Shown here piece by piece: positions 1-8,542 of a stretch of DNA of 25,470 nt. Each line of letters opens with the position of its first letter. The first letter of the stretch is position 1. Below the pieces are notes generated by a model, which searched no databases, was not told the DNA's origin, and worked only from the letters and a program-made list of their open reading frames with translations. The DNA is from Wohlfahrtiimonas sp. (GTDB lineage Bacteria > Pseudomonadota > Gammaproteobacteria > Cardiobacteriales > Wohlfahrtiimonadaceae), in contig JASLHB010000075.1 of the NCBI GenBank assembly GCA_030149965.1, forward strand, positions 1-25,470, given 5' to 3'. A program made the position numbers and the translations under genes.

Positions 1-36
1 ACTGATTGGCATACAAAACAACCAAAATTTGATTAA
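1..36 (+). CDS. gatA: GatA C-terminal end (partial)
   Basis: The window opens inside a reading frame of eleven sense codons ending in TAA, translating to TDWHTKQPKFD. GatA, the amidase subunit of the Asp/Glu-tRNA amidotransferase GatCAB, often ends in a T-D-[WYF]-H type tail. The gene 30 bases downstream is gatB, its usual partner, so this is almost certainly the 3' end of gatA. GatA releases ammonia from glutamine, which GatB uses to amidate misacylated tRNA. Only the tail is visible, so the call depends mainly on context. Confidence 0.75.
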   Translation, partial: TDWHTKQPKFD

Positions 37-66
37 TTAGCAACCAAAGAATATAAGGAATAGACC

Positions 67-1494
67 ATGACTTGGGAAGTTGTCATTGGATTAGAAGTAC
101 ATACACAGCTCACAACAAAAACTAAGCTATTTTCAGGTTCAAGCATTCAATATGGTGCGGAGCCAAATAGCCAAGCAAGCTTGTATGATTTAGCAATGCC
201 AGGCACTTTGCCTGTGTTTAACCGTGCAGTATTGGATAAGGCTATTTTATTAGGCTTAGCAGTAGATGCGCACATTGCACCAAAAACTGTTTTTGAACGT
301 AAAAACTATTTCTACCCAGATTTACCAACGGGTTATCAAATCAGCCAATTGGCATTGCCAATCGTACAAAATGGCCATTTGATGATTGAAATGGAAGATG
401 GTAGCGAGAAGAAGATTCGCATTAACCGTGCACACATGGAATGTGATGCAGGTAAATCATTGCACGATGAAATTTATGGCATGACTGGCATCGATTTAAA
501 TCGTGCAGGTACGCCATTATTAGAAATCGTGACAGAACCTGATTTAAACTCAGCAAAAGAAGCGATTCAATACTTGCGTAAATTGCACCAATTAGTGACT
601 TGGTTAGGTATTTGTGATGGCAATATGCAAGAAGGTTCATTCCGTTGTGATGCGAACGTTTCTATTCATAAGCCAGGTACGCCATTTGGTACGCGCGCAG
701 AGATCAAAAACATCAACTCATTCCGTTTTATCGAAGATGCGATCAACCACGAAGTTGAACGCCAAATCGAAATCATTGAAGCAGGCGGAGAAGTGGTTCA
801 GGAAACACGTTTGTATGATCCTGATAAAAATGAAACGCGTTCAATGCGTACAAAAGAAGAAGCGAATGATTATCGCTACTTCCCAGATCCTAACTTGTTA
901 CCAATCGTTGTGACAGATGAAATGATCGACAATGTTCGTGCTGTTTTCCCTGAATTGCCAGAAGCATTGGCGGCACGTTTAGTATCAGAATTTGGTTTAT
1001 CTGAATATGATGCATCTGTGTTGATCCAATCTCGTGCAATGTGCGATTATTTTGGCGCGATGGTTAAATTAGGTACAGAGCCAAAAATGACTGCAAACTG
1101 GTTATTGGGTGAAGTTTCTGCAACATTGAATCAACAAGGGATTACGATTGATGCATTCTCTGTAGATGCTGAGAAACTTGCAGGTTTATTGAATCGCATT
1201 CAAGATAAAACGATCTCGAATTCAATTGCGAAAAAAGTCTTTGAATCTATGGTTTCAACAGGTGAAACAGCTGATTCAATCATTGAATCACAAGGTTTAA
1301 AACAAGTGACAGATACAGGCGCAATCGAAGGCTGGGTTGATGATGTGATCGCGAAGAATCCAAAACAAGTTGAGCAGTATAAAGGTGGTCAAACTAAATT
1401 GTTGGGCTTCTTTGTAGGGCAAGTGATGAAGCTGAGTCAAGGCAAAGCTGATCCTGCTGTGATCAATGAATTGGTTGCAGATAAATTGAAATAA
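67..1494 (+). CDS. gatB: Asp-tRNA(Asn)/Glu-tRNA(Gln) amidotransferase subunit B
   Basis: The 475-residue product has full family length. It is the kinase/transamidase subunit of cytoplasmic GatCAB, which phosphorylates the side chain of Asp or Glu carried on the wrong tRNA and amidates it to Asn-tRNA(Asn) or Gln-tRNA(Gln). The N-terminus carries the hallmark GLEVHTQL (residues 8-15). The GatB/GatE catalytic domain covers about residues 1-290, and the Yqey-like tRNA-binding tail about 330-475. An AAGGA ribosome site (about 55-59) precedes the ATG at 67. It follows gatA by 30 bases, consistent with a gatCAB operon, and ends at a hairpin terminator. Its presence suggests that at least one of AsnRS or GlnRS is missing or supplemented; the sequence does not show which. 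Confidence 0.97.
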   Translation: MTWEVVIGLEVHTQLTTKTKLFSGSSIQYGAEPNSQASLYDLAMPGTLPVFNRAVLDKAILLGLAVDAHIAPKTVFERKNYFYPDLPTGYQISQLALPIVQNGHLMIEMEDGSEKKIRINRAHMECDAGKSLHDEIYGMTGIDLNRAGTPLLEIVTEPDLNSAKEAIQYLRKLHQLVTWLGICDGNMQEGSFRCDANVSIHKPGTPFGTRAEIKNINSFRFIEDAINHEVERQIEIIEAGGEVVQETRLYDPDKNETRSMRTKEEANDYRYFPDPNLLPIVVTDEMIDNVRAVFPELPEALAARLVSEFGLSEYDASVLIQSRAMCDYFGAMVKLGTEPKMTANWLLGEVSATLNQQGITIDAFSVDAEKLAGLLNRIQDKTISNSIAKKVFESMVSTGETADSIIESQGLKQVTDTGAIEGWVDDVIAKNPKQVEQYKGGQTKLLGFFVGQVMKLSQGKADPAVINELVADKLK

Positions 1495-1520
1495 CGGAAT
1501 AAATTGTTTGAGAAGTTTGA

Positions 1521-1555
1521 AAGCCTCGTGAAATATCACGGGGCTTTATTTTTGA
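1521..1555 (+). terminator. Intrinsic terminator after gatB
   Basis: Ten-base arms AAGCCTCGTG and CACGGGGCTT pair with one U-G wobble around a short AAATAT loop and lead into a T-rich tail. It closes the gat operon. The stop codon of the convergent hemerythrin-like gene lies inside the hairpin. Confidence 0.8.
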
Positions 1556-2147
1556 CCAATAGAATTTCATATAAAGGATATAGCGTACTTTCTTCTAGCT
1601 CTATGCGGGCAGTCAGAGTATAGAGCAACTTGTCATATTCATAGATGAATGATTTTTTATTTAGTTGATCCAAGTCTACAGTGCTGTATTTTTCTATAAA
1701 ATCTAATAGATCAGTACCAACAGAAGCCATTTCTTGACGAATAAATTTTATCATCTCCACTTCCAAGGAATCTGGGGAATGGATGTGCTCGAGAATGAGA
1801 TAAAGCGTAACAGTTTCAGCATTCATGTGCATAGATATCAGCTCAGATAGGTATTTCAATTGTTCTTGAGCAGAAAGCCATTCATGTGTTTGTGCTAAAT
1901 TTTTAATAGAATTACTGACATCAATTATATCTTTGTGTTCATTAATTAAATTTGTAATTAGTTCTGGGTTATAATCTGTGCTCACTGGGCTATGATTGGT
2001 ACTAAGTGCAGATGGCAATTGACTATTGTGCTTGTCATGGTGAAGTTTTAAGCTATTTTGCTGAAATGATACTAGCTTTGATAAAAGTTGTTGTAGCATA
2101 TAGACCCTAGCGCTGAAAATGGAATAAAGTGTCAATATTTCCGACAT
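1536..2147 (-). CDS. Hemerythrin/HHE-like domain protein
   Basis: This is a mostly helical protein of up to 203 residues with no signal peptide or membrane segment. It resembles a family of hemerythrin-domain proteins known from Pseudomonas: an E-H-K-D-I-I helix (about residues 70-75), L-I-S-M-H-M-N-A-E (about 103-111), and a C-terminal E-L-E-E-S-T-L-Y-P-L-Y (about 182-192). In canonical HHE domains these helices hold the diiron site, but several ligand histidines are absent here, so iron or oxygen binding is uncertain. The far upstream ATG (2147) has no ribosome site. An internal ATG (2097-2099, residue 17) preceded by AGGG is a better start and would give about 187 residues. It is a single gene divergent from icd. 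Its role, perhaps redox sensing or a regulatory scaffold, is unknown. Confidence 0.6.
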   Translation of the reverse strand: MSEILTLYSIFSARVYMLQQLLSKLVSFQQNSLKLHHDKHNSQLPSALSTNHSPVSTDYNPELITNLINEHKDIIDVSNSIKNLAQTHEWLSAQEQLKYLSELISMHMNAETVTLYLILEHIHSPDSLEVEMIKFIRQEMASVGTDLLDFIEKYSTVDLDQLNKKSFIYEYDKLLYTLTARIELEESTLYPLYEILLVKNKAP

Positions 2148-2217
2148 TTTATTACAAATTAAAGAAATAAATGATAATTTCTTTTAATTATAGTCATCGA
2201 TATAACGGAGGATGGAA

Positions 2218-4440
2218 ATGACTAACGGTAACAACACTATTTATTACACCAAAACGGATGAATCACCATTATTAGCAACATATTCATTTTTGCCAATGGT
2301 TAGAGCAATTGTGAAATATGCAGATGTAAATATGGAATTAACAGATATTTCATTGGCTGGTCGTATCATTGCTTTGTTCCCTGAGCGTTTAACGGAAGCA
2401 CAGAAGATCAATGATGAATTATCTATGCTCGGCGATTTAACTAAAAAGCCTGAAGCAAACATCATTAAATTACCGAATATTTCAGCTTCAATCCCACAAT
2501 TAAAACGTGCGATTAAAGAGTTGCAAACTCAAGGTTATAACGTTCCTGATTATCCTGAAAGCCCTGCAAATGACGAAGAAGCAGCGATCAAGAAATCTTA
2601 TGCAAAAGTATTGGGTTCAGCTGTTAACCCTGTATTGCGTGAAGGTAACTCAGATCGCCGTGCACCAGAAGCTGTAAAAGCTTATGCGCGTCAAAACCCA
2701 CATCGCATGGGCGAATGGAAGGCTGATTCTAAAACTGACATCGTTAGCATGAACGCTGGTGATTTCTACGCATCAGAACAAGCAGTAAGCATTAATGCAG
2801 CAACTGAATACTCAATCGTATTTGAAAATGCGAATGGCGAAACTAAAACATTGAAAGATTTTGCAGCGCTACAAGCGGGCGAAATCATCGATTCATCAGT
2901 GATGAATGTTCGTCAATTGAAAGCATTTGCTAAAGAAGCAATCGCACGTGCAAAAGCTGAAGGCGTTTTATTATCAGCGCACTTGAAAGCAACGATGATG
3001 AAAGTATCTGATCCAATCATCTTTGGTGCATTGATCGAAGTTTATTTCGAAGAATTATTCACAAAATATGCAGCAGAATTTAAAGCATTGGGCGTAACTG
3101 CACGCAATGGTTTAGGCGATTTGAATCAGAAAATTGCAGGGCATGCACAAGAAGCCGCAATCAAAGCTGACATCCAAAAAATCATTGATGAATCAGCATT
3201 GTTAGCAATGGTGAATTCTGATTTGGGTATTACAAACTTCCACGTTCCTTCTGACGTAATCGTTGATGCTTCAATGCCTGCAATGATCCGTGCTGGCGGT
3301 AAAATGTGGGATAAAGCTGGTCAAACAGCTGATACAATCGCAATGATTCCTGATCGTTGTTATGCATCTATCTACAAAGTAACTGTAGATGATTGTAAAA
3401 AACATGGTGCTTTAGATCCAAAAACAATGGGCACAGTGCCAAACGTTGGTTTGATGGCTCAGAAAGCACAAGAATACGGTTCACACGATAAAACATTCGA
3501 AATGGCTGAAGCTGGCACTGTAAAAGTGATCAATAAAGCTGGTGATGTTTTAATGGCGCAAGTTGTAGAAGCAGGCGACATTTTCCGTATGTGCCAAGTG
3601 AAAGATGCTCCGATCCAAGATTGGGTTAAATTAGCCGTAACACGCGCTCGTTTATCTGGCATGCCAGCAATCTTCTGGTTAGATTCAGCACGTGCACATG
3701 ATCGTGAATTGATTAAGAAAGTTGAAACTTACTTGAAAGATCACGATACAGCAGGTTTAGATTTAACGATCTTAGCGCCAGCAGAAGCAACAGCTAAATC
3801 ATTAGAAATTATCCGTGCGGGTAAAGATGTGATCTCTGTAACAGGTAACGTATTGCGTGACTATTTAACAGATTTATTCCCAATCTTAGAATTAGGAACA
3901 TCTGCAAAAATGTTATCAATCGTACCTTTAATGCAAGGTGGCGGATTGTTTGAAACTGGTGCTGGTGGTTCTGCGCCTAAATTGGTTGAAGACTTCATTG
4001 CTAATGGTCATTTACGTTGGGATTCACTTGGTGAATTCATGGCGCTAGCTGAATCATTGCATCATTTGGCTCGTACAAATGATAACACTCGTGCTGCTGT
4101 AATTGCATCAGCTTTAGAAGCAGCGAATGCTGAATACTTAGTTGAAAATAAATCTCCTCAATCAAGAGCAGGCCAATTAGATACTCGTGGATCACATTTC
4201 TACGTAACTCTTTATTGGGCAAAAGCATTGGCAGCACAGAATGATGATGCTGAGTTGAAAGCAATCTTCACTGAGTTTTATAACAATTTAGCTACAAACG
4301 AAGCAAAAATTGTGAAAGAATTAATTGATGCTCAAACACCAAACCAAGTAATGGAAGGTTACTATGCACCATCAGAAGATGCATTGAATTCTTTAATGAG
4401 ACCAAGTTTGACATTAAATCAATATGTTACAGGCTTATAA
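2218..4440 (+). CDS. icd: Monomeric NADP-dependent isocitrate dehydrogenase
   Basis: The 740-residue product matches the monomeric (IDH-II) class, which is unrelated in length to the roughly 416-residue dimeric enzyme of E. coli. It oxidatively decarboxylates isocitrate to 2-oxoglutarate with NADP in the TCA cycle. Family signatures visible are NPVLREGNSDRRAP (about residues 137-150) and the glycine-rich GGLFETGAGGSAPK in the C-terminal half. The open frame begins at ATG 2212, but GGAGG (2207-2211) directly touches that codon. The second ATG at 2218 sits six bases after it and gives MTNGNNTIYYTKTDESP, like known family N-termini, so 2218 is preferred. It is followed by a terminator and then gltS. 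The product supplies the carbon skeleton that glutamate and glutamine metabolism in the neighbouring genes consumes. Confidence 0.96.
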   Translation: MTNGNNTIYYTKTDESPLLATYSFLPMVRAIVKYADVNMELTDISLAGRIIALFPERLTEAQKINDELSMLGDLTKKPEANIIKLPNISASIPQLKRAIKELQTQGYNVPDYPESPANDEEAAIKKSYAKVLGSAVNPVLREGNSDRRAPEAVKAYARQNPHRMGEWKADSKTDIVSMNAGDFYASEQAVSINAATEYSIVFENANGETKTLKDFAALQAGEIIDSSVMNVRQLKAFAKEAIARAKAEGVLLSAHLKATMMKVSDPIIFGALIEVYFEELFTKYAAEFKALGVTARNGLGDLNQKIAGHAQEAAIKADIQKIIDESALLAMVNSDLGITNFHVPSDVIVDASMPAMIRAGGKMWDKAGQTADTIAMIPDRCYASIYKVTVDDCKKHGALDPKTMGTVPNVGLMAQKAQEYGSHDKTFEMAEAGTVKVINKAGDVLMAQVVEAGDIFRMCQVKDAPIQDWVKLAVTRARLSGMPAIFWLDSARAHDRELIKKVETYLKDHDTAGLDLTILAPAEATAKSLEIIRAGKDVISVTGNVLRDYLTDLFPILELGTSAKMLSIVPLMQGGGLFETGAGGSAPKLVEDFIANGHLRWDSLGEFMALAESLHHLARTNDNTRAAVIASALEAANAEYLVENKSPQSRAGQLDTRGSHFYVTLYWAKALAAQNDDAELKAIFTEFYNNLATNEAKIVKELIDAQTPNQVMEGYYAPSEDALNSLMRPSLTLNQYVTGL

Positions 4441-4453
4441 TTTTTAAAAAATT

Positions 4454-4510
4454 CAGGTAGAATACCGACCTGCGCCACTACGCTGTTTAATTATGGTGTA
4501 GTGGCTTTTT
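4454..4510 (+). terminator. Hairpin pair and intrinsic terminator between icd and gltS
   Basis: A small hairpin (CAGGT 4454-4458 with ACCTG 4468-4472) is followed at once by a stronger one, GCCACTAC (4474-4481) with GTAGTGGC (4498-4505), and T5. The second looks like a working terminator for icd. It ends only eight bases before the ribosome site of gltS, so readthrough would be the route by which icd transcription reaches gltS. Confidence 0.8.
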
Positions 4511-4530
4511 ATTATATTGGAGGTCACATT

Positions 4531-5790
4531 TTGGAAGCTGTAAAAACTATTACAGAAATCCCAGTAGATATCTATAACACTCTGCTTGTAGCGAGCTTAG
4601 TGTTGATGTTGGGTAGCTTTTTAACAAAGAAAATCGCTATTTTTAATCGATTGACATTACCACCACCAGTTGTGGGCGGATTGTTGGCGGCAGTAGTATT
4701 GTTAGGCGCAAGAAGCTACGGTAATGTACAAGTTAACTTTGATAGTAGTTTAACGACACCATTAATGTTGATGTTCTTTGCAAGTATCGGTTTGAACGCT
4801 AACATCAAGCAGTTATTAACTGGTGGCAAAATGATCGCAATCTTTTTGGTTGGCGTTGTTGGCTTATTAATCATTCAAAATGGTGTTGGTGTAGGTTTAG
4901 CAACAGCATTGGGTGAAAATCCATTATTGGGCTTATTAGCAGGATCTGTGACATTATCTGGTGGTCATGGTACTGGTGCAGCTTGGGGAGCAGTATTTGC
5001 AGAGAAATACGGCTTTAAATCTGCAACTGAAATTGCTATGGCTTGTGCGACATTTGGTTTAGTTTTAGGTGGTTTAATTGGTGGTCCAATTGCTAAATTC
5101 TTAATCAACCGTGAACCAAGCAAAGTAGAAACAGATCCAACACAAAGCGCAGAAAGCTTGAGTGCTTTTGATCGCCCAACAGTTCGCCGTGCAATCACAG
5201 CAACTTCTATGTTAGAAACAATAGCAATGTTAGCTATCTGTTTAAGCGCAGGTACAACAATCGCAGGTATGTTGAAAGGTTCTGCAGTAGAATTACCAAC
5301 ATTCGTTTGTGTATTATTCGTGGGTGTAATCATCAATAACTTAGTAACTAGCGTATTGAATTATGAAATCTTTGAACGTGCAGTATCTATCGCTGGTAAC
5401 GTTTGTTTATCATTGTTCTTAGCGATGGCATTGATGAGTTTGAAATTATGGGATTTAGCAACATTGGCGATTCCAATGTTAGTGATCTTAACAATCCAAG
5501 CGATCATCATGGGTTCATACGCGATTTTTGTAACATATCGCTTGATGGGTAAAGATTACACTGCAGCTGTATTGTCAGCAGGTCATTGTGGTTTCGGTTT
5601 GGGTGCAACACCAACAGCTGTTGCAAATATGCAAGTTGTGACTGAGAAATATGGTCCAGCACCTGTTGCTTTCATCGTCGTACCAATGGTGGGCGCATTC
5701 TTCATTGACTTGGTGAACGTGATTGTGATTCAAGGTTTCTTGAAATTACCAATCTTTACTTCAATGTTGACATCATTACCAACACCATAA
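4531..5790 (+). CDS. gltS: Sodium/glutamate symporter
   Basis: This inner-membrane Na+:glutamate symporter of the ESS family is about 420 residues long with roughly ten to twelve hydrophobic segments. It is closely similar throughout to E. coli GltS (401 residues), including the two pore-loop motifs SGGHGTGAAWG and AGHCGFGLGATPTA and the final VVPMVGAFFIDLVN. The open frame extends up to GTG 4501, but that codon lies inside the upstream terminator stem and has no ribosome site. GGAGG (4519-4523) is seven bases before TTG 4531, so a TTG start is chosen. It lies between icd and the convergent glnA, and imports the substrate of glutamine synthetase. Confidence 0.95.
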   Translation: MEAVKTITEIPVDIYNTLLVASLVLMLGSFLTKKIAIFNRLTLPPPVVGGLLAAVVLLGARSYGNVQVNFDSSLTTPLMLMFFASIGLNANIKQLLTGGKMIAIFLVGVVGLLIIQNGVGVGLATALGENPLLGLLAGSVTLSGGHGTGAAWGAVFAEKYGFKSATEIAMACATFGLVLGGLIGGPIAKFLINREPSKVETDPTQSAESLSAFDRPTVRRAITATSMLETIAMLAICLSAGTTIAGMLKGSAVELPTFVCVLFVGVIINNLVTSVLNYEIFERAVSIAGNVCLSLFLAMALMSLKLWDLATLAIPMLVILTIQAIIMGSYAIFVTYRLMGKDYTAAVLSAGHCGFGLGATPTAVANMQVVTEKYGPAPVAFIVVPMVGAFFIDLVNVIVIQGFLKLPIFTSMLTSLPTP

Positions 5791-5817
5791 TTAATCATAT
5801 TTTTTAGATTGAATGAA

Positions 5818-5848
5818 AAGCCGCTTAGATATTTTAAGTGGCTTTTTT
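5818..5848 (+). terminator. Intrinsic terminator after gltS
   Basis: Arms AAGCCGCTTA (5818-5827) and TAAGTGGCTT (5835-5844) pair with one G-U wobble and run into T6. It is correctly placed 27 bases after the gltS stop. Confidence 0.85.
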
Positions 5849-5860
5849 AATAGCACATAT

Positions 5861-5894
5861 AAAAAAGCGCCTGAACATTACTGTAGGCGCTTTT
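5861..5894 (-). terminator. Intrinsic terminator after glnA
   Basis: Perfect ten-base arms AAAAGCGCCT (5863-5872) and AGGCGCTTTT (5885-5894) with a 12-base loop. The A6 run at 5861-5866 gives a T-tract on the minus strand, 24 bases past the glnA stop. It could also act on leftover rightward transcripts. Confidence 0.85.
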
Positions 5895-5917
5895 GATTGA
5901 TTATTTATCTAGGTGAA

Positions 5918-7327
5918 CTAGATTGTGTAATATAACTCAAATTCTGCAGGATGTGGAATTAAGTTTACATATTCGTGTTCTTTCATTTTCAAATTGATGT
6001 AAGCATCAATGAAATCATCATTGAATACATTACCTTGCTTCAAGAATGCGCGATCAGCATCCAATGCATCTAATGCTTGTTTCAAGCTGAAACAAACTTG
6101 TGGAATGTCTTGCTGAACTTCTTTTGGTAAATCGTATAGATCTTTATCCATTGCTTCACCTGGGTGAATTTTGTTTTGGATACCATCTAAACCAGCCATT
6201 AACAATGCTGTGAATGCTAAATATGGATTCGCTGTTGAATCAGGGAAGCGAACTTCAATGCGGCGTGCTTTTGGATTAGTGATGTAAGGAATACGAATAG
6301 AAGCAGAACGGTTTTTAGCTGAATAAGCCAACATTACAGGCGCTTCAAAATGTGGCACTAAACGCTTGTAGCTGTTTGTTGATGGATTTGTGAACGCATT
6401 CAATGCATGAGCATGCTTGATTACGCCGCCAATGAAATACAATGCAGTATCAGATAATCCTGCATAGCCTTCGCCTGTGAATAAGTTTTTGCCATCTTTC
6501 ATCAAAGAAATGTGAACGTGCATACCAGAACCATTGTCACCATGAATTGGTTTAGGCATAAATGTTGCAGTTTTATTGTATTGATGAGCAGTATTTTTGA
6601 TTGCGTATTTCAACAATTGAGTTTCGTCTGCTTTAGCAACCAAAGTATTGAATTTTACACCGATTTCACACTGACCAACTGCAACTTCATGATGATGAAC
6701 TTCTGTAGGAACGCCCAACGCTTCGATCATTTCGCACATTTCAGAACGCAATTCATGTAAACGATCAATCGGTGCCAATGGAGAATATCCACCTTTAACA
6801 CCACCACGATGTGCCAAGTTTTGTTCCATTTGATCGCTGTTCCAAGGTGCTTCTTCAATATCTACGACATAACCAACATTGCCCATTTGCGTGCTGTATG
6901 AAACATTTTCAAACACGAAAAATTCATTTTCTGGGCCAAAAAATGCTGTATCAGCAATGCCAGTTGAGATTAAATAATTTTGTGCCAATTTAGCAATCGA
7001 ACGAGGATCACGTTGGTAATGCTGTAATGTTGAAGGTTCAACAATGTCGCAGTACAACAATAAAGTTTTACGGTTGTAGAAAGGATCGATGCGTGCAGTT
7101 TTAGGATCTGGCATCAAAATCATATCTGAATCTTCTACGCCTTTCCATCCCTGAAAGCTTGAGCCATCAAACATTTTCCCTTCTTCAAAAACGTCTTCAT
7201 CAACTTGATGCGCAGGAACAGTAAAATGGTGTTCTAAGCCTTTGAGATCTGTGAAGCGAAAATCAACATATTCTACAGATTCTTCAGCGATAAGTTCTAG
7301 AACAGATGAAGCGGTAAGCTCAGACAT
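5918..7327 (-). CDS. glnA: Glutamine synthetase type I
   Basis: The 469-residue cytoplasmic enzyme has the same length as E. coli GlnA. It condenses glutamate and ammonia with ATP to glutamine and normally works as a dodecamer. Visible hallmarks are FDGSSFQGW (residues 53-61), the ATP-site region KPIHGDNGSGMHVH (259-272), NPSTNSYKRLVP (314-325), and Tyr398 in KDLYDLP, which aligns with the adenylylated Tyr397 of E. coli. GlnE-type covalent control is therefore possible. The frame stays open up to 7474, but family length and AAGGA eight bases before ATG 7327 fix the start. It lies downstream of azlCD on the same strand, with its own candidate promoter in the 74-base gap. No glnL/glnG genes follow it. 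Confidence 0.97.
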   Translation of the reverse strand: MSELTASSVLELIAEESVEYVDFRFTDLKGLEHHFTVPAHQVDEDVFEEGKMFDGSSFQGWKGVEDSDMILMPDPKTARIDPFYNRKTLLLYCDIVEPSTLQHYQRDPRSIAKLAQNYLISTGIADTAFFGPENEFFVFENVSYSTQMGNVGYVVDIEEAPWNSDQMEQNLAHRGGVKGGYSPLAPIDRLHELRSEMCEMIEALGVPTEVHHHEVAVGQCEIGVKFNTLVAKADETQLLKYAIKNTAHQYNKTATFMPKPIHGDNGSGMHVHISLMKDGKNLFTGEGYAGLSDTALYFIGGVIKHAHALNAFTNPSTNSYKRLVPHFEAPVMLAYSAKNRSASIRIPYITNPKARRIEVRFPDSTANPYLAFTALLMAGLDGIQNKIHPGEAMDKDLYDLPKEVQQDIPQVCFSLKQALDALDADRAFLKQGNVFNDDFIDAYINLKMKEHEYVNLIPHPAEFELYYTI

Positions 7328-7361
7328 GGTGCATTCCTTTTTTAGATTGCGGAAAGAAATA

Positions 7362-7390
7362 ATTGTAATCAAATTGTGCGGTGACGCCAA
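7362..7390 (-). promoter_or_regulatory. Candidate sigma-70 promoter of glnA
   Basis: On the minus strand, TTGGCG (7390-7385) and TACAAT (7367-7362) are separated by 17 bases, and the -10 lies about 35 bases before the glnA ATG. The -10 matches consensus at five of six positions and the -35 at four. I found no correctly spaced sigma-54 GG/GC pair here. Confidence 0.5.
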
Positions 7391-7401
7391 ATTTTTTCCA
7401 T

Positions 7402-7731
7402 TTATTGTAACAATAATAATAGTGCATTCAGCGAGCCAATCCCGACTGCTAAACTGATAAAAACATTGTTCCAACGAATATAAGATAATAAAACAAAGAC
7501 AAGAGCGATGATTTCAGCACTTAAACGTGTCATTGTAAATTGTTCAGTAAATAGATTGAGACTTGAGAGAATAAGGATTGTCATCACAGCCATTGGTAGT
7601 GCGAAATTCAACGCTAATAACCAATGTTGTCTTAATAATCTTTGAGGAACTAGAGTTGGGAAAGCTCTTAATATTAGTGTGATTACGCCCATTAATAGAA
7701 TGCCGATTAATAACAATGGGGTTGGTAACAT
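7402..7731 (-). CDS. azlD: AzlD-like branched-chain amino acid exporter, small subunit
   Basis: A small 109-residue hydrophobic protein with about four membrane segments and the FPTLVPQRLL region typical of AzlD/YgaH-type subunits. AzlD works with AzlC in the inner membrane to export branched-chain amino acids, and this pair is also linked to azaleucine resistance. Its ATG directly abuts the azlC stop codon (TAA then ATG), so the two are translationally coupled. It ends 74 bases before glnA. The substrate is inferred from the family, not shown by sequence. Confidence 0.85.
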   Translation of the reverse strand: MLPTPLLLIGILLMGVITLILRAFPTLVPQRLLRQHWLLALNFALPMAVMTILILSSLNLFTEQFTMTRLSAEIIALVFVLLSYIRWNNVFISLAVGIGSLNALLLLLQ

Positions 7732-8433
7732 TTATTCAGCTCTCTTAAAGGAAAAATAATGAATCATAATGCCAATGATGGCAATGGATAATGCGCCAAT
7801 TAATAAGATTTTTGGGAACATTAAATAGGTCAATAGAAATGCTGGTACTGCAATCAAAGTAGGGAAGTAGACTTTTTTCTGCTTCCATTGTTCGTACCAT
7901 AAAATGACGAATAAACAGGTTAAAGCAAATTCTAAATTAGGAATTAATTTACCCAATTGATGTCCTGCTAAAACGCCTAATATTGTGCCAGTCACCCAAT
8001 ATGAATGAACTAATGTTGAGATTTTGAAAAAGAGAGATTTTTGTTTTTCTTTCGGCAATGTTGTCATTAAAGAAAAAGCTTCATCCGTTAAGCAAAATAA
8101 GCAGTAAGTTCGTTTAAGTTTTGATTCAGGTAATGCATCCATTAACGGTAATGCATAAAAAATATGACGAATATTAATGGCAAAAGTATTGATGGCTAAA
8201 TCTAAAACAGATGCGCCAGTTGCAACAGGCTGCACAGCAGCATATTGTGCTGCACCAGAAAATACCACAATACTGATGAAGATAGAGATCCAGTCCGGAA
8301 TATTAGCCGCACTAGATAAAACACCGAATGCCATCGCTGCTGGGAGATAGCCCATTGCAACTGGCATTGAAATTTTAAATGCTTCCCGCCATGTTGAGGG
8401 TGAAATGGCGTTTTGCGTGGTTGTTTGTGACAT
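7732..8433 (-). CDS. azlC: AzlC-like branched-chain amino acid exporter, large subunit
   Basis: A 233-residue membrane protein with about six to eight hydrophobic segments. Family signatures include PVAMGYLPAAMAFGVL (about residues 24-39) and FSGAAQYAAVQ followed by the NIRHIFYALPL region, as in AzlC/YgaZ proteins. It forms a two-component exporter with AzlD. The ATG at 8433 has no clear ribosome site. It is divergent from the eptA operon across a 179-base gap. Export of leucine, isoleucine or valine is the likely role. Confidence 0.88.
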   Translation of the reverse strand: MSQTTTQNAISPSTWREAFKISMPVAMGYLPAAMAFGVLSSAANIPDWISIFISIVVFSGAAQYAAVQPVATGASVLDLAINTFAINIRHIFYALPLMDALPESKLKRTYCLFCLTDEAFSLMTTLPKEKQKSLFFKISTLVHSYWVTGTILGVLAGHQLGKLIPNLEFALTCLFVILWYEQWKQKKVYFPTLIAVPAFLLTYLMFPKILLIGALSIAIIGIMIHYFSFKRAE

Positions 8434-8542
8434 TATTAATTCTATATTTTGAATAAATGATGAATAGAGATTCTATTAAAGTTATTTGAGAATGTATAGT
8501 CTACTTCACTAGTATATTTTTAAATAAATTATATTCCTGAGT

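Noticed and set aside
422..913. Open frames on both strands inside gatB (422-640 minus, 614-913 plus)
   Set aside because: They are shadows of a strongly conserved gene, with no ribosome sites or recognisable protein features.
2168..2200. Fur-box-like AT-rich inverted repeat before icd
   Set aside because: The arms need gaps to pair, and the match to the 19-base Fur consensus is poor in such AT-rich DNA.
4501..4530. GTG 4501 as start of gltS
   Set aside because: It lies in the terminator stem with no ribosome site; TTG 4531 has GGAGG at ideal spacing and matches the family N-terminus.
4965..5336. 123-residue minus-strand frame inside gltS
   Set aside because: It lies antisense to conserved GltS transmembrane segments; its composition is that expected of the complementary strand.
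7368..7400. Possible sigma-54 promoter (TTTGGCG...CCGCAC) before glnA
   Set aside because: The GG and GC dinucleotides are three bases too close for a -24/-12 element, whereas a sigma-70-type pair with 17-base spacing fits.
7328..7474. Long N-terminal extension of glnA
   Set aside because: It overlaps the azlD end and the likely promoter; the 469-residue form from 7327 equals the family length and has a good ribosome site.
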